Shown here one piece after another: positions 24,614-34,203 of a DNA stretch of 64,000 nucleotides (position 1 is its first letter; the number at the start of each line of letters is the position of its first letter). A model generated the notes under the pieces. It had not been told where the DNA came from, searched no databases, and saw only the letters and a program-made list of their open reading frames with translations. The position numbers and the translations under genes were made by a program. This DNA comes from Novosphingobium sp. (lineage in GTDB: Bacteria > Pseudomonadota > Alphaproteobacteria > Sphingomonadales > Sphingomonadaceae), in assembly GCA_017745295.1 (NCBI GenBank), contig JAGHZR010000022.1, positions 1-64,000 of the forward strand, in the 5' to 3' direction.

Positions 24614-27343
24614 ATGTGGACCAAGCGCAGCCTCTGGCTGGTATCGACGGCTATCGCCATGGGGGCGATGGTAGCCCAGCCTGCCCATGCCGAGGACGAA
24701 CAGGCGGCAAGGCCGGAAGGCGATATCGTCGTCACCGGCTTTCGTGCCAGCCTCCAGGCTGCTCGCGACGTGAAGCGCAGCGCGACGATCATTCAGGACT
24801 CGATCGTTGCCGAGGATATCGCCGCCTTCCCCGACCTCAACCTGGCCGAAGCGCTGCAGCGCCTGCCCGGTGTCGCCATCAATCGCGAAGCCGGTGAAGG
24901 GCGCCGCGTCAGCCTGCGCGGTCTCGGTCCCGATTTCACCCGCGTCCAGCTCAACGGCATGGAAGTGCTGGGCAATGTCGACTCCCCGCAGGACAGCCGC
25001 GGGCAGGGCACGCGCGACCGCGCCTTCGACTTCAACATTTTCGCTGCCGAACTGTTCAACCGCGTCGACGTGCGCAAGTCGTTCTCGGCCGACCAGACCG
25101 AGGGTGGTCTCGCGGGCACCGTCGGCCTGTTCACTGCGCGTCCGTTCGACTCCCAGGGCACCAAGGTCGCCTTCTCCGCATCGGGCGGCACCAACAGTCT
25201 GACCAAGGACTTCCAGCCGCGCCTGACCGGACTCGTCTCCAAGAACTGGGGCGATTTCGGCATTCTCGTCTCGGCCGCCTACAGCCATCGCCAGACCCGC
25301 GAAACCGGCGTGGATACCTATCGCTGGCGTCTGAACAAGGCCAACGGCTCGAACATCTCAGGCCTGACGCAGGAAGAGCGGGACAAGATCAATTCCGGCA
25401 CCCTGCGCTTTGCGCGTGGCAACCGCCTTTCGGTCTGGGACAGCACGCAGGACCGCCTCGGCGTGACGGCTTCGGCACAGTGGAACCCGGCCGAGACCGT
25501 CCACCTCACGCTGGACGGTCTCTACGGCAAGTACAAGGCCGACCGCTTCGAGACCCACCTTGCCTCGCGCGGCAGTGGCGGCTCGACCTGGCTCGGCGGC
25601 GGCCAGACCTTCGCGGGCGTCACCTATCCCAACTCCACGATCAACGCGATCGAGTGGAACGAGCAGAACGAAGTGACCTATCTCGACGTTTCGGGCGGGC
25701 AGACCGCCACCGAGACGCGCATCCAGAAGGCGACCAACACCTTCAAGCAGCTCACTCTCAGTGGCGATGCAGAGATTGTGCCGGGCCTCAAGGCGACGTT
25801 CCTCGGCGGGATCGAGCGGTCCAGCTACGACATGCCGCTGAGCGACCAGTTCTACACCGAGGCCTATGGCAATGTCGTTTCGGACTATCGCGGCGGCAGC
25901 TACGCGCTTTCCAACAGTTACGGCTGGGACACGGGCGATGCGTCGAAGTATCACGCGCATGAAATAGACATGAACCAGAGCTTCCAGGACACTGCCTTCG
26001 ACAACGTCAAGGGCAGCCTGGCTTACGAGATCACGCCCGACGACAAGATCTCGGTCGGCGGCGAATGGCGCCGGTTCAAGAACTCGGGCTACAAGCGCAC
26101 CTACAACGACGCTCTCCTGACGGCGTTCAAGAACGGCACCGTCAGCGCCGATCTTCGCGACTATGCGAAAGTCTACACCGGCTACAAGGGCCAGGACTGG
26201 GTCATCGTCGACTACGACAAGGCGCTGGACGTGCTCGGCATCGACCGCAACGACTACCTGACCACCCGGAACGGCGTCTTCGCGGTCGAGGAACGTACCG
26301 CCGCCGGTTACGTCCAGTACGACTGGAACCATAGCCTCGGCAGCCTGCCGTTCCGCGGCAACATCGGCGGACGCTATTATCACACCGACATTTTCTCGGC
26401 CGGCATCGGTGCGGTGCGCGGCGCGGATACGCCGATTGCCGTCTCTTCGAGCTATCAGGGTTTCCTGCCCGCCATGAACCTGATCTTCGATGCGTCGAAG
26501 AACCTCGTCGTCCGCGCCTCGGCGGCGCGCAACATCAACCGGCCTGCGCTCGGCTCGCTTGCCGTCAACGGGACCGTCGCGGTCGGCGACAACGGCGAAC
26601 TCTCGGTCTCGGTCGGCAATCCGGCGCTGAAGCCCTACAAGTCCACCGACCTCGATCTCTCCGTGGAATATTACTTCGGCAAGGTCGGTTCGGTCAGCGC
26701 GGCGCTGTTCTACAAGACGCTCGACGGCTTCATCACCACCCAGACCGTCAACGACGTGCCCTACAGCGCGACCGGGCTTTCGACCGCTCTCGTCGCGGGC
26801 GTGACCGGCAGCACCACTGTCACCACGTTCTCCCGCCCGGTGAACCTGGGCAAGACCGACCTCTGGGGGCTGGAACTCGCCGCGCAGACGGACTTCACGT
26901 TCCTGCCCGCGCCGTTCGACCACATCGGCACGGCGGTGAACTTCACCTACGTCAATTCGAAGTACGATTACGCGACGATGTATGCGGGCGGCGCCAACAC
27001 GACGCTGGAGGGCCTCAGCAAGTACAACGGGAACATCACGCTCTATTATCAGGACGCGAAGTTCGACATTCGCGGTTCGGCCAACTATCGCAGCAGCTAC
27101 GTCTACAGCGCGTCGCCGGCCACCAGTTCGCTGGGTCTCGACCAGGACCTCTCGGGCTATGCAGGGACCGTCTATGTAGACATGTCGGCGCATTACAAGG
27201 TGATGGAAGGCGTGCAACTGACGCTCGACGCGATCAACCTCACCAACCAGCACGAGAAGCAGTACTCGGACAGCACCAAGCGACTTTACGTCAACACCCG
27301 TTCGGGCACGACGGTAATGGGCGGCGTGCGCTTCGAGTTCTGA
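24614..27343 (+). CDS. TonB-dependent receptor (Xanthomonas/Caulobacter-type)
   Basis: A 909-residue TonB-dependent receptor. The signal peptide ends at PAHAE (about 27), with DIVVTGFRASLQAARD and then EDIAAFPDLNLAEALQRLPG in the plug, the standard signature of the large TonB-Xanth-Caul group that imports carbohydrates and other organic nutrients. The barrel ends GGVRFEF. ATG at 24614 follows GGGGAG. It has no STN signalling domain. It lies between the alkaline phosphatase operon and a related STN-containing receptor, with which it shares plug motifs, so the two are probably old duplicates. The substrate is unknown; proximity to phosphatases makes an organophosphate possible. Confidence 0.92.
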   Translation: MWTKRSLWLVSTAIAMGAMVAQPAHAEDEQAARPEGDIVVTGFRASLQAARDVKRSATIIQDSIVAEDIAAFPDLNLAEALQRLPGVAINREAGEGRRVSLRGLGPDFTRVQLNGMEVLGNVDSPQDSRGQGTRDRAFDFNIFAAELFNRVDVRKSFSADQTEGGLAGTVGLFTARPFDSQGTKVAFSASGGTNSLTKDFQPRLTGLVSKNWGDFGILVSAAYSHRQTRETGVDTYRWRLNKANGSNISGLTQEERDKINSGTLRFARGNRLSVWDSTQDRLGVTASAQWNPAETVHLTLDGLYGKYKADRFETHLASRGSGGSTWLGGGQTFAGVTYPNSTINAIEWNEQNEVTYLDVSGGQTATETRIQKATNTFKQLTLSGDAEIVPGLKATFLGGIERSSYDMPLSDQFYTEAYGNVVSDYRGGSYALSNSYGWDTGDASKYHAHEIDMNQSFQDTAFDNVKGSLAYEITPDDKISVGGEWRRFKNSGYKRTYNDALLTAFKNGTVSADLRDYAKVYTGYKGQDWVIVDYDKALDVLGIDRNDYLTTRNGVFAVEERTAAGYVQYDWNHSLGSLPFRGNIGGRYYHTDIFSAGIGAVRGADTPIAVSSSYQGFLPAMNLIFDASKNLVVRASAARNINRPALGSLAVNGTVAVGDNGELSVSVGNPALKPYKSTDLDLSVEYYFGKVGSVSAALFYKTLDGFITTQTVNDVPYSATGLSTALVAGVTGSTTVTTFSRPVNLGKTDLWGLELAAQTDFTFLPAPFDHIGTAVNFTYVNSKYDYATMYAGGANTTLEGLSKYNGNITLYYQDAKFDIRGSANYRSSYVYSASPATSSLGLDQDLSGYAGTVYVDMSAHYKVMEGVQLTLDAINLTNQHEKQYSDSTKRLYVNTRSGTTVMGGVRFEF

Positions 27344-27475
27344 CACAGCAAGGCGAGCAAAACGAAAGGCGTGGGGCAAGGCATTGCCTCGCGCCTTTTC
27401 GCTATCCCGCCCGCTCGCTCGGAAAGGTCACATAACCGTCATCCCGTGCTGATAGCCGCCCGCGCCGGAGGGCCT

Positions 27476-30439
27476 GTGTTTCCCAACGCTCGCGGTCGGC
27501 GCGTCGCATCCTGTATGGTTCTGGCGCTGGCTGCCCCGATGGCGGCCGGAAGCGCCTTCGCACGTACGCCAGCCCCCGGCAGCGGCGCGATCGCCTTTCG
27601 TATCCCCTCCGGCCGCCTTGCCGACGTGCTGCGGATGATTTCCCAGAAATCGGGCGTGCAGATCGTCACCTCCGTCGCGCCCGATCTGCGCAGCCGCCAT
27701 GCGGTGAACCGGCGCCTGACGGTCGAGCAGGCGCTCGCCCAGGTGACGCAGGGGCTTCCGGTGGAGGTCCGGCGCATGCCGGGCGGTTTCGTGGTGATGC
27801 AGGCGCGGGCACCTGCCGAGCGGACGCCGGAACCGGTCTCGCCGCTTTCGCCCTCCCTTCCGCCGGAAACCGAAAGCCCCCCGATCCTCGTGACCGGCTA
27901 CCGCGAAAGCCTGCGCCAGGCCGCCGCCACCAAGCAGGGCGCGCGTTCGATCCTCGAAGTTACGCGGGCGGAGGATATTGCCGCCTTTCCCGATCACAAT
28001 GCCGCCGATGCGCTCCAGCGCCTGCCGGGCATCGCCGTCAGCCGGGATAACGGGGAAGGGCGGCAAGTCTCGCTGCGCGGCCTCGGCCCGCTGTTCACCC
28101 GGACCGCGCTGAACGGCATGGAGACGCTGGCAACGACAGCCTCCGGTCTCGACAATCGCGGCTCCGTCAACCGCCAGCGCCGGTTCGATTACTCGATCTT
28201 CGACGCCGGGCTTTTCTCCGAAGTCGAAGTGCTCAAGGCGTGGTCGGCCGATCGGGATGCGGGCGGCGTCGGCGGGACGGTGGCACTGCGCACCGTGCGT
28301 CCGCTCGACCAGCCCGGCCCGGTCACCCTGATCTCGGTCCAGGGCCGCGCCGGTGCGAACAGCCGTGGCGTGACGCCGCAGATGACCGCCGAACTGTCGC
28401 GCAGGAACGACTCCTGGGGTGTGCTGATCGCCGCCTCCTGGAGCCGCAATCGCGTGACCGAATATGGCTATCGCAACTGGGACTGGGTGCCGGTGGTCTT
28501 CGGCGAGGCAAACGTCGGCCCCGGTGTCGGCGCCGAGGACCGCGCGCGCCTTACCGGCGCGGAAAAGCCGGTCTATATGTCGCGCGCGCAGACTTATTCC
28601 ACCTGGGCCAACAGCTTCCAACGGTTGAACCTTGTCGGCGCCATCGAGCACGAGAGTGACACGGGCCTGCGCATCGCACTCGACATGCTCTATGCCCGGC
28701 TTGCGAATGATCGGCAGGAATATTCGCTCGCGGCGGCGGGAACGAACGGTCTCACGGCCGACGTCACCGGCCGCCAGCGGCTGGACCGCGTGACGATCGC
28801 GGGCGACACCATCGCCGCAGCAGAGTTTCGCGGCGTCGACTTCCGTTCGGAAAGCAAGCACACCGTCGACCATACCGCGTTCGCGCAGGCGGTGCTCTCG
28901 CTGGAAGCACCGCTGGATGACGCGACCACGATTTCGGCCCGGCTCGGCTACGCCCGCAGCGATTTCGAGGAACCGGTGTTCGACAAGGTCTTCCTTCAGG
29001 CGAAGGGCAAAAGTTTCAGCTACACAGCGACCGGATCGGCTACGCGCAACCGCTACGGTTTCGACACGGCCGATCGCGCGCAATGGAGCTTGATGCGCGC
29101 GGACACGCGCGAGGATGCCATTCTAAACCAGAACGCCGGCGCCCGCCTCGAAGTGGCTCGCGTACTGGCACCCGGTGCGACCTTGAAGCTTGGCGGGATT
29201 TATCGCTACTTCGGCAATGACGGCTACGAACGGCGCGTGCGGGTCGATTATCCGTTTGGAAGCGAACTTGCCGCCGCCACCACGCTGCTGCGCGGCAAGA
29301 CCCTGGCGCCATATGTCGTCGCCGATGTCGACGGCACTTTCGCCGCGACCGGGCAAAACCGCGTGCTTTCCGGCACTGACGACATGCCCGGCACCCGCTA
29401 TGCGGTCCATGAGGACAGCTACGCGGCCTTCGCGCTGGCGACTTACGACACGCAACTGGGACCATGGCCGCTCAAGGCGGAGATCGGGCTCCAGTACCAG
29501 CGCGTCGATACGCTGTCGTCCGGCAAGGCGAGCACCGATGCCAGCCAATATCTCGTCTCCCAGCGCAGCCACCGCGACGCCTGGTTGCCCTCGTTCCAGG
29601 CGCGCGCCGCCCTGCGCCCGGACCTGCTGCTCAGGCTGGCGGCCAGCCGCAATCTCAACCAGCCCGACGTTGCCGACTTGCGCGCAGCAGCCCAGGTCAA
29701 CGCCACGCCGTTCGGCGGCACGATCACCTCGGGCAATCCGGCACTGAAGCCGTTCACCGCCGATGCGCTGGACCTCTCGCTGGAACGGTATTGGGGCGGC
29801 GACGGCTATGCCTCGCTGGGCCTGTTCTACAAGCACCTCGATTCCTTCATCACCTCGCAGACAAGCGTCATGCCTTACGCGCAGACCGGCTATCCGCTCG
29901 AGTTCCTCTATGCGGACCAGGATGGCTCGATCCTCTACAATGTCATCCAGCCGGTGAACGGGTCCGGGGCGTCGATCTTCGGCATTGAAGCGGCAATCCA
30001 GCGCGACTTGCGCTTTCTGCCTGCGCCGCTGGACGGCTTCGGCCTCGCCGCCAACGTGACATTCGCTTCGGGCCGCAGCGAAGTCACTTACGACAGCGAC
30101 ACCTTTCGCCTGCCGCTGATCGACCTCTCGCGCTGGTCGGGCAATACCACGCTCTACTACACCGGGCATGGCTGGGACGCGCGCGTGGCCGCCGCCTATC
30201 GCGGTACCTACCGGGTGGGGATCGGCAACAACGGCAATATCGGCGAGTGGGTCAAGTCCAGCCTGACGCTCGATTTCGCGGCGCATCTGGCGATCGGCGC
30301 GCGGATGCAGGTGCTGTTCGAAGGGCGCAATCTCACCGATTCCCCGGTCGTCCAGTATACCGATCGCAGCGCAAGGCGCCTGCTTGCGCGGACCCGCAGC
30401 GGGCGGGTGTTCTCGGCGGGCCTGCGATACAGGTTTTGA
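27476..30439 (+). CDS. TonB-dependent transducer with N-terminal STN signalling domain
   Basis: About 987 residues from a GTG at 27476 with GGAGG just upstream; an alternative GTG at 27371 would put about 35 residues ahead of the signal peptide. The order is: signal peptide (ends near SAFAR), secretin/TonB short N-terminal domain (IAFRIPSGRLADVLRMISQ, then LTVEQALAQVTQGLPVEVR), TonB-box-like ILVTGYRESLRQA, plug (EDIAAFPDHNAADALQRLPG) and barrel ending GLRYRF. STN domains contact a FecR-type protein in the periplasm and trigger an ECF sigma factor. Both partners follow directly downstream, making a receptor-sigma-FecR surface-signalling unit. The ligand is unknown. Confidence 0.9.
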   Translation: MFPNARGRRVASCMVLALAAPMAAGSAFARTPAPGSGAIAFRIPSGRLADVLRMISQKSGVQIVTSVAPDLRSRHAVNRRLTVEQALAQVTQGLPVEVRRMPGGFVVMQARAPAERTPEPVSPLSPSLPPETESPPILVTGYRESLRQAAATKQGARSILEVTRAEDIAAFPDHNAADALQRLPGIAVSRDNGEGRQVSLRGLGPLFTRTALNGMETLATTASGLDNRGSVNRQRRFDYSIFDAGLFSEVEVLKAWSADRDAGGVGGTVALRTVRPLDQPGPVTLISVQGRAGANSRGVTPQMTAELSRRNDSWGVLIAASWSRNRVTEYGYRNWDWVPVVFGEANVGPGVGAEDRARLTGAEKPVYMSRAQTYSTWANSFQRLNLVGAIEHESDTGLRIALDMLYARLANDRQEYSLAAAGTNGLTADVTGRQRLDRVTIAGDTIAAAEFRGVDFRSESKHTVDHTAFAQAVLSLEAPLDDATTISARLGYARSDFEEPVFDKVFLQAKGKSFSYTATGSATRNRYGFDTADRAQWSLMRADTREDAILNQNAGARLEVARVLAPGATLKLGGIYRYFGNDGYERRVRVDYPFGSELAAATTLLRGKTLAPYVVADVDGTFAATGQNRVLSGTDDMPGTRYAVHEDSYAAFALATYDTQLGPWPLKAEIGLQYQRVDTLSSGKASTDASQYLVSQRSHRDAWLPSFQARAALRPDLLLRLAASRNLNQPDVADLRAAAQVNATPFGGTITSGNPALKPFTADALDLSLERYWGGDGYASLGLFYKHLDSFITSQTSVMPYAQTGYPLEFLYADQDGSILYNVIQPVNGSGASIFGIEAAIQRDLRFLPAPLDGFGLAANVTFASGRSEVTYDSDTFRLPLIDLSRWSGNTTLYYTGHGWDARVAAAYRGTYRVGIGNNGNIGEWVKSSLTLDFAAHLAIGARMQVLFEGRNLTDSPVVQYTDRSARRLLARTRSGRVFSAGLRYRF

Positions 30440-30497
30440 CCGGGATGCCAGGTTTTTTCCTGTCCCCGCTTAGGCGGTCCGGCACTCTCCACCGTAG

Positions 30498-30511
30498 GGC
30501 CCATATGGGCC
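30498..30511. repeat. 14-bp perfect palindrome between receptor and sigma gene
   Basis: GGCCCATATGGGCC is followed on the plus strand by GGACAATTTTT. It could be a weak terminator or attenuator after the receptor, or a protein-binding site in front of the sigma factor gene. The sequence alone does not decide. Confidence 0.4.
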
Positions 30512-30563
30512 GGACAATTTTTGGATCGCCGGACATGCAAAGCTCCTTGCCGGATTGCAGCCG

Positions 30564-31061
30564 ATGTACATGAGCGATGTCGCCAGCCAGCTTTCCGCCG
30601 GGCTCGGGCGGCTGCGCAGCTATGTGCGCCGGCGCCTGCGTGATCCCGAAGGCATGGAGGACGTGGTGCAGGAAACGCTCGTGCGCGTGATCGAGCAGGA
30701 ACGACGGCAAGTGATCGAACAGCCGCTGGCCTATGCCTTCCGGGTGGCGGATTCGGTCATCATGGCCGGCGCGCGCAAGTCTTCGCGGGAAGCCGGGCTG
30801 GACGGCCTCGATTTCGCCTGCGAATTGCCGCTGGCCGACGAAGTGCTGGACTATCGCCAGCGCCTCGCCCGCTTCGAGGCGGCGCTGGAGCGGCTGACAC
30901 CGCAACGGCGCGCGGTATTTCGCCTGCGCCATATCGACGGCAAGTCACGGCAGGAAATTGCGACGGAGCTGGACCTCAGCGTGGAGGCGGTGAAGAAGCA
31001 CCTCGTGCGCGCCATGGCCGACCTCACCCTGTCGCTTGGCGGCGATTGGGCCAGTGACTAG
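30564..31061 (+). CDS. ECF-type RNA polymerase sigma factor (FecI-like)
   Basis: About 165 residues with the two-domain ECF layout. Region 2 has RRRLRDPEGMEDVVQETLVRV (about 22-42). Region 4 has LERLTPQRRAVFRLRHIDG and then SRQEIATELDLSVEAVKKHL, a helix-turn-helix for the -35 element. The start is taken at ATG 30564; ATG 30570 and an upstream TTG are alternatives, and none has a strong ribosome site. It lies between the STN receptor and the FecR-like gene, so it is most likely the output of that signalling unit, and probably directs transcription of the receptor gene (inference from FecIRA). Confidence 0.93.
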   Translation: MYMSDVASQLSAGLGRLRSYVRRRLRDPEGMEDVVQETLVRVIEQERRQVIEQPLAYAFRVADSVIMAGARKSSREAGLDGLDFACELPLADEVLDYRQRLARFEAALERLTPQRRAVFRLRHIDGKSRQEIATELDLSVEAVKKHLVRAMADLTLSLGGDWASD

Positions 31062-31083
31062 AAAAGGGACGGGGCGACGGACC

Positions 31084-32091
31084 ATGGATGAACGACAGCT
31101 CGAAGCGATCGAGATCGCTGCCGACTGGGCCGATCGCTATGGCGAACTCGACGAGGCCGAGCGGCGCGAACTGGCGCAGTGGCTCTCCGAGCGTCCCGAA
31201 CATGCCCGTGCTTTCGCGCGAATCCGTCAGGTCCTCAGCGACACTGCACTGCTGGAGGCCGCCGATACGGTGCTTCCCCGCGATAGGCTTGCGGCGGATT
31301 TGCCGCGATCGCGCTCCGCGCCCCGCACGCATTTCCTGCGGCCTCACGAAGACGGGCCCCTGCGCCTCGGGCGTCGGCAGGCATTGGCGGCGGGGCTGTC
31401 CGCGCTCGTGGCCGTGCCGCTCGGAGGCTACGTGTTGACGCGCGGGGAGACGGCTTCGGCGCCCCATCCGCTGCGCTTTGCCAGCGATGTCGGGCAGCGG
31501 CGTCATGTCGTGCTGCCGGACGGATCGAACATGCTGCTCGACGCCGCATCCTCGGTCGCGGTCCATTTCACGTCCGAGCGGCGCGGGATCGCGCTTGAGC
31601 GCGGCGCCGCGCGCTTCGATGTAAGGCACGATGCCGCGCGTCCCTTCGAGGTGCGGACCCCCGGCGCGGCCATGACCGCGCTCGGCACCAGCTTCAGCGT
31701 GGACCGGCTCTCGGATGCTGCCGAACTGCGCGTCTTTTCGGGCCGCGTCGCGATGGCGGCGCGGGGCCAGGCGCCGCTGGTCGTGCCCGGACGGCAATGG
31801 GCGCTGTTCGATGGGCGAGGGATCGACAAGGGCAGCTTCGATCCGGCCGCGCATGCCGACTGGCAGGACGACTGGCTCGACGCGGAGTCCATGCGGCTTG
31901 GCTTCGCGATCGAGCGCCTCGGGCGCTACAGCGCCGCGCCGATCCGGCTCGGCGAACCGGCCCTGGCGAGCCGCACGTTCAGCGGCCGCTTCCGTCTCGA
32001 CCAGCCCGAGCAGTCGCTGGCGTTGATCGGCGCGCTGTTCGGTTTGCAGCCCCGCAAGCGGGCGGATGGGATCTATCTCGTCGCGGTCTGA
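31084..32091 (+). CDS. FecR-family anti-sigma/sigma regulator
   Basis: A 335-residue FecR-like protein. A cytoplasmic DUF4880-type helix region lies at about 8-50 (IEIAADWADRYGELDEAERR, WLSERPEHARAF). There is one transmembrane helix near 100-120. The FecR periplasmic domain follows (HVVLPDGSNMLLDAASSVAV, GAARFDV, PFEVRTPGAAMTALGTSFSV), then a C-terminal STN-like module (FSGRFRLDQPEQSLALIGAL). The protein would hold the ECF sigma factor and receive a signal from the STN domain of the TonB transducer upstream. ATG at 31084 lies 22 bases after the sigma stop; a GTG at 31054 overlapping the sigma stop is an alternative. Confidence 0.92.
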   Translation: MDERQLEAIEIAADWADRYGELDEAERRELAQWLSERPEHARAFARIRQVLSDTALLEAADTVLPRDRLAADLPRSRSAPRTHFLRPHEDGPLRLGRRQALAAGLSALVAVPLGGYVLTRGETASAPHPLRFASDVGQRRHVVLPDGSNMLLDAASSVAVHFTSERRGIALERGAARFDVRHDAARPFEVRTPGAAMTALGTSFSVDRLSDAAELRVFSGRVAMAARGQAPLVVPGRQWALFDGRGIDKGSFDPAAHADWQDDWLDAESMRLGFAIERLGRYSAAPIRLGEPALASRTFSGRFRLDQPEQSLALIGALFGLQPRKRADGIYLVAV

Positions 32092-32154
32092 TGCAATGAC
32101 CCGCCGCGCTTTCGATCGCGCGGCGGATCATCGGCATTCGGGGCAGAAGCTCCG

Positions 32155-32853
32155 TTAGCGGAAGTCGGCCTTGACGATGTTGTTGGCGAAATTGGCGTCC
32201 TTCATCGGGACATTGCCATCGCCGAAGCTGGTGTTCGTCAGGGCATTGCGCGCGGCTGCCGGCATCTTCTCCCACTGGATCAGCGGCTGCTGGCCGCCCT
32301 GCGAGGTGGTCGATCCGAGCTGGTGGTTGGTGATTCCGTTGGTGTAGTAGCGGACCTTCGGGTGGCTGCCGTCGAGCGGCGGCGAGGTCGATTTGTCGTA
32401 GCCCGAGTGCGCCGAGTAGGAGACCGCGACGATATTTGCGGATTCGTCGCAGCTGGAAAGCCAGACGACCGCGCTTTCCCAATCGTGCCGGTGGCCGTCG
32501 AGAACCTGGTCCTTGGGGAAGTACCAGGCATACATGACCGCGCAGAGGCCGTAGCGGGTCTGGGCGCGGACATAGACCTGCCCGGTGCTGGAGGAACATC
32601 CGCCGTTGCGGGAGCCGGTCGGGGAAAGTCCGCCGCTGGTGTTGCCGTCCGCATCGACGGCAGGGAAGGGCACGCAGCCGTCCTCGACCTTCAGCAAGGG
32701 CTGGAACTTGAACATGTAGCTTTCAGCGGCGGCGGGGATGGGCTGGACCTGGTCGTGGCCTATGACTGCGGCAAATGCAGGTCCGGCAAGGCATGCAGCC
32801 AGGGCCGGTACGATCCACCGGACGAGCCGGGGCAGGCGGAAAGCAGAGCGCAT
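32155..32853 (-). CDS. Secreted NLP/NPP1-family necrosis-inducing protein
   Basis: A 232-residue secreted protein with a signal peptide ending near GPAFA (about 28). It carries the full NLP heptapeptide GHRHDWE at 120-126, preceded by AVMYAWYFPKDQ, which matches the conserved immunogenic nlp20-type segment. Cysteines at about 60, 86, 104 and 135 could form disulfides. In characterised NLPs the His/Asp/Glu of this motif hold a metal needed for binding plant sphingolipids and lysing dicot membranes. Start ATG 32853 follows AAGGAAC; the longer open frame upstream lacks a signal sequence at its start. It converges on the FecR gene. Cytolytic activity is inferred from the motif, not shown. Confidence 0.92.
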   Translation of the reverse strand: MRSAFRLPRLVRWIVPALAACLAGPAFAAVIGHDQVQPIPAAAESYMFKFQPLLKVEDGCVPFPAVDADGNTSGGLSPTGSRNGGCSSSTGQVYVRAQTRYGLCAVMYAWYFPKDQVLDGHRHDWESAVVWLSSCDESANIVAVSYSAHSGYDKSTSPPLDGSHPKVRYYTNGITNHQLGSTTSQGGQQPLIQWEKMPAAARNALTNTSFGDGNVPMKDANFANNIVKADFR

Positions 32854-33230
32854 CGAACTGTTCCTTTTTTCGCGGAAATGGGCGCAAAGCCGTTCACCGG
32901 GTGCGCCTTGGAGATCGCCCTGGACATCGTTCCGGAAAGGAAACGCCGGGCGAGGCAAGCGGAGACCGGACGCATCCTGCCTGCGAAGAATCGATGCTTG
33001 CGATACCATGCACCTCAAATCCCCATCATGCCGGTTGCGGCCGGTCGTCCGAGGGGGAAGACGGTCTGGAACGGCAAAAGGGGACAGGGAATTTTATGAA
33101 GCTTTGAAGACGGTTAGATGGGGTTTCCCGGCGCTCCAGGATGGCCTTTTCGCGTGGACATACCGGTCGAAGAAACGCCGTACCCTATCGATCCCGACCG
33201 AGGGATCGCGATCGCACGCGCCGTGCCTGC
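32854..33230. other. Intergenic region upstream of the NLP gene
   Basis: Without a supportable gene. It should carry the NLP promoter on the minus strand and the 3' end of the LysR transcript. A short phrase at about 33078-33096 (AGGGGACAGGGAATTTT) resembles ends of some IS-associated repeats, but no transposase or partner end is visible. Confidence 0.4.
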
Positions 33231-34133
33231 TCAGCTTGCGGCATCCAATGCGCGAAATGTCGCTGCGAGATGATCGATGAAGGCGCGCACGGCAGGCGGG
33301 AGGCCGCGCCGCGTGGTGAAGACGAGATGGACGATGCCGAGCTGGCCGCCCCACTCCGGCAACAGGCGCACCAGCCTGCCCGCGGCGAGATCGTCCCGGC
33401 AGGAATGGTCGGGCAATAGCGCGACCCCCAGGTTCGCCATGGCGGCCTCGCGCAGGGCCGCGAAGTCCTCGCAGGTCATGCGCGGTTCGTGACGGTGGTC
33501 GAGCGTCGCACCGCCGGGGCCGGAGAGGTGCCATGTGACTTCGCCGATATGGTCGCTCGACCCCAGCGTGGGCAGAGTAGCAAGCCCGGCAATCGCATTG
33601 TCGCGCAGGCCCGCCGCCAGCACCGGACCCGCGACCAGTATGCGCCGTGATTGACCGAGCGTGCGCATTGTCAGCGAAGCGTCGGTATCGAGCGTCACGC
33701 GCACACGCAGGGCGACATCGATGCGCTCGGCTATGAGGTCGACCGGCTGGTCGGTGGCGACGAGTTGCAACGAGACTTTGGGATAGCGCGCAAGGAATAC
33801 CGGAATATGCGGGGATAGCACTTCGACCATGCCGCGCGGACAGCTGAAGCGGATCCTGCCTTGCGGTTCGGCCTGCGCCTGGGCGACGAGCGCCTCGGCT
33901 TGCTCTGCCTCTTCCAGCATGGCGCGGCAACGCGCGTAAAAGGCCTCGCCGACTTCGGTGACGCGGAAGCGGCGCGAGGATCGCTCGATCAGGCGGGTGC
34001 CAAGGCGCTCCTCCAGCGCGGCGATCCGGCGGCTCAGCTTCGATTTCGGTGTGCGCAAGGCGCGCCCGGCAGGCGCGAAGCCGCCATGTTTCACGACTTC
34101 GGCGAAATAGGCGTAATCGTTGAAGTCGGCCAT
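33231..34133 (-). CDS. LysR-family transcriptional regulator
   Basis: A 300-residue LysR regulator. The winged helix at 1-60 (NDYAYFAEVVKHGGFAPAGR, TPKSKLSRRIAALEERLGTR) is of the common CrgA/DhcR-like branch, followed by a periplasmic-binding-protein-like effector domain. ATG at 34133 is chosen because the helix begins right after it; the frame extends 17 codons upstream without similarity. It is divergent from an SDR oxidoreductase gene 132 bases away, the usual arrangement for a LysR regulator and its single target. The shared intergenic region carries repeated (A)TCGTTC(C) elements. Confidence 0.92.
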   Translation of the reverse strand: MADFNDYAYFAEVVKHGGFAPAGRALRTPKSKLSRRIAALEERLGTRLIERSSRRFRVTEVGEAFYARCRAMLEEAEQAEALVAQAQAEPQGRIRFSCPRGMVEVLSPHIPVFLARYPKVSLQLVATDQPVDLIAERIDVALRVRVTLDTDASLTMRTLGQSRRILVAGPVLAAGLRDNAIAGLATLPTLGSSDHIGEVTWHLSGPGGATLDHRHEPRMTCEDFAALREAAMANLGVALLPDHSCRDDLAAGRLVRLLPEWGGQLGIVHLVFTTRRGLPPAVRAFIDHLAATFRALDAAS

Positions 34134-34145
34134 GCAGGTCACTCT

Positions 34146-34203
34146 TCGTTCTTCTGGTGGAACGATGAGTAGCGATTTTGCCATCTACAGCCAAGATCGT
34201 TCC
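34146..34203. promoter_or_regulatory. Candidate LysR operator between the LysR and SDR genes
   Basis: TCGTTC at 34146-34151 faces GGAACGAT at 34159-34166, and a second inverted copy ATCGTTCC lies at 34196-34203. Three copies of one half-site in a 132-base divergent promoter are typical of regulator sites. Protein assignment to the neighbouring LysR is inference. Confidence 0.45.

Noticed and set aside
33078..33096. AGGGGACAGGGAATTTT as an insertion-sequence remnant
   Set aside because: No transposase fragment, inverted partner or target duplication can be seen nearby.
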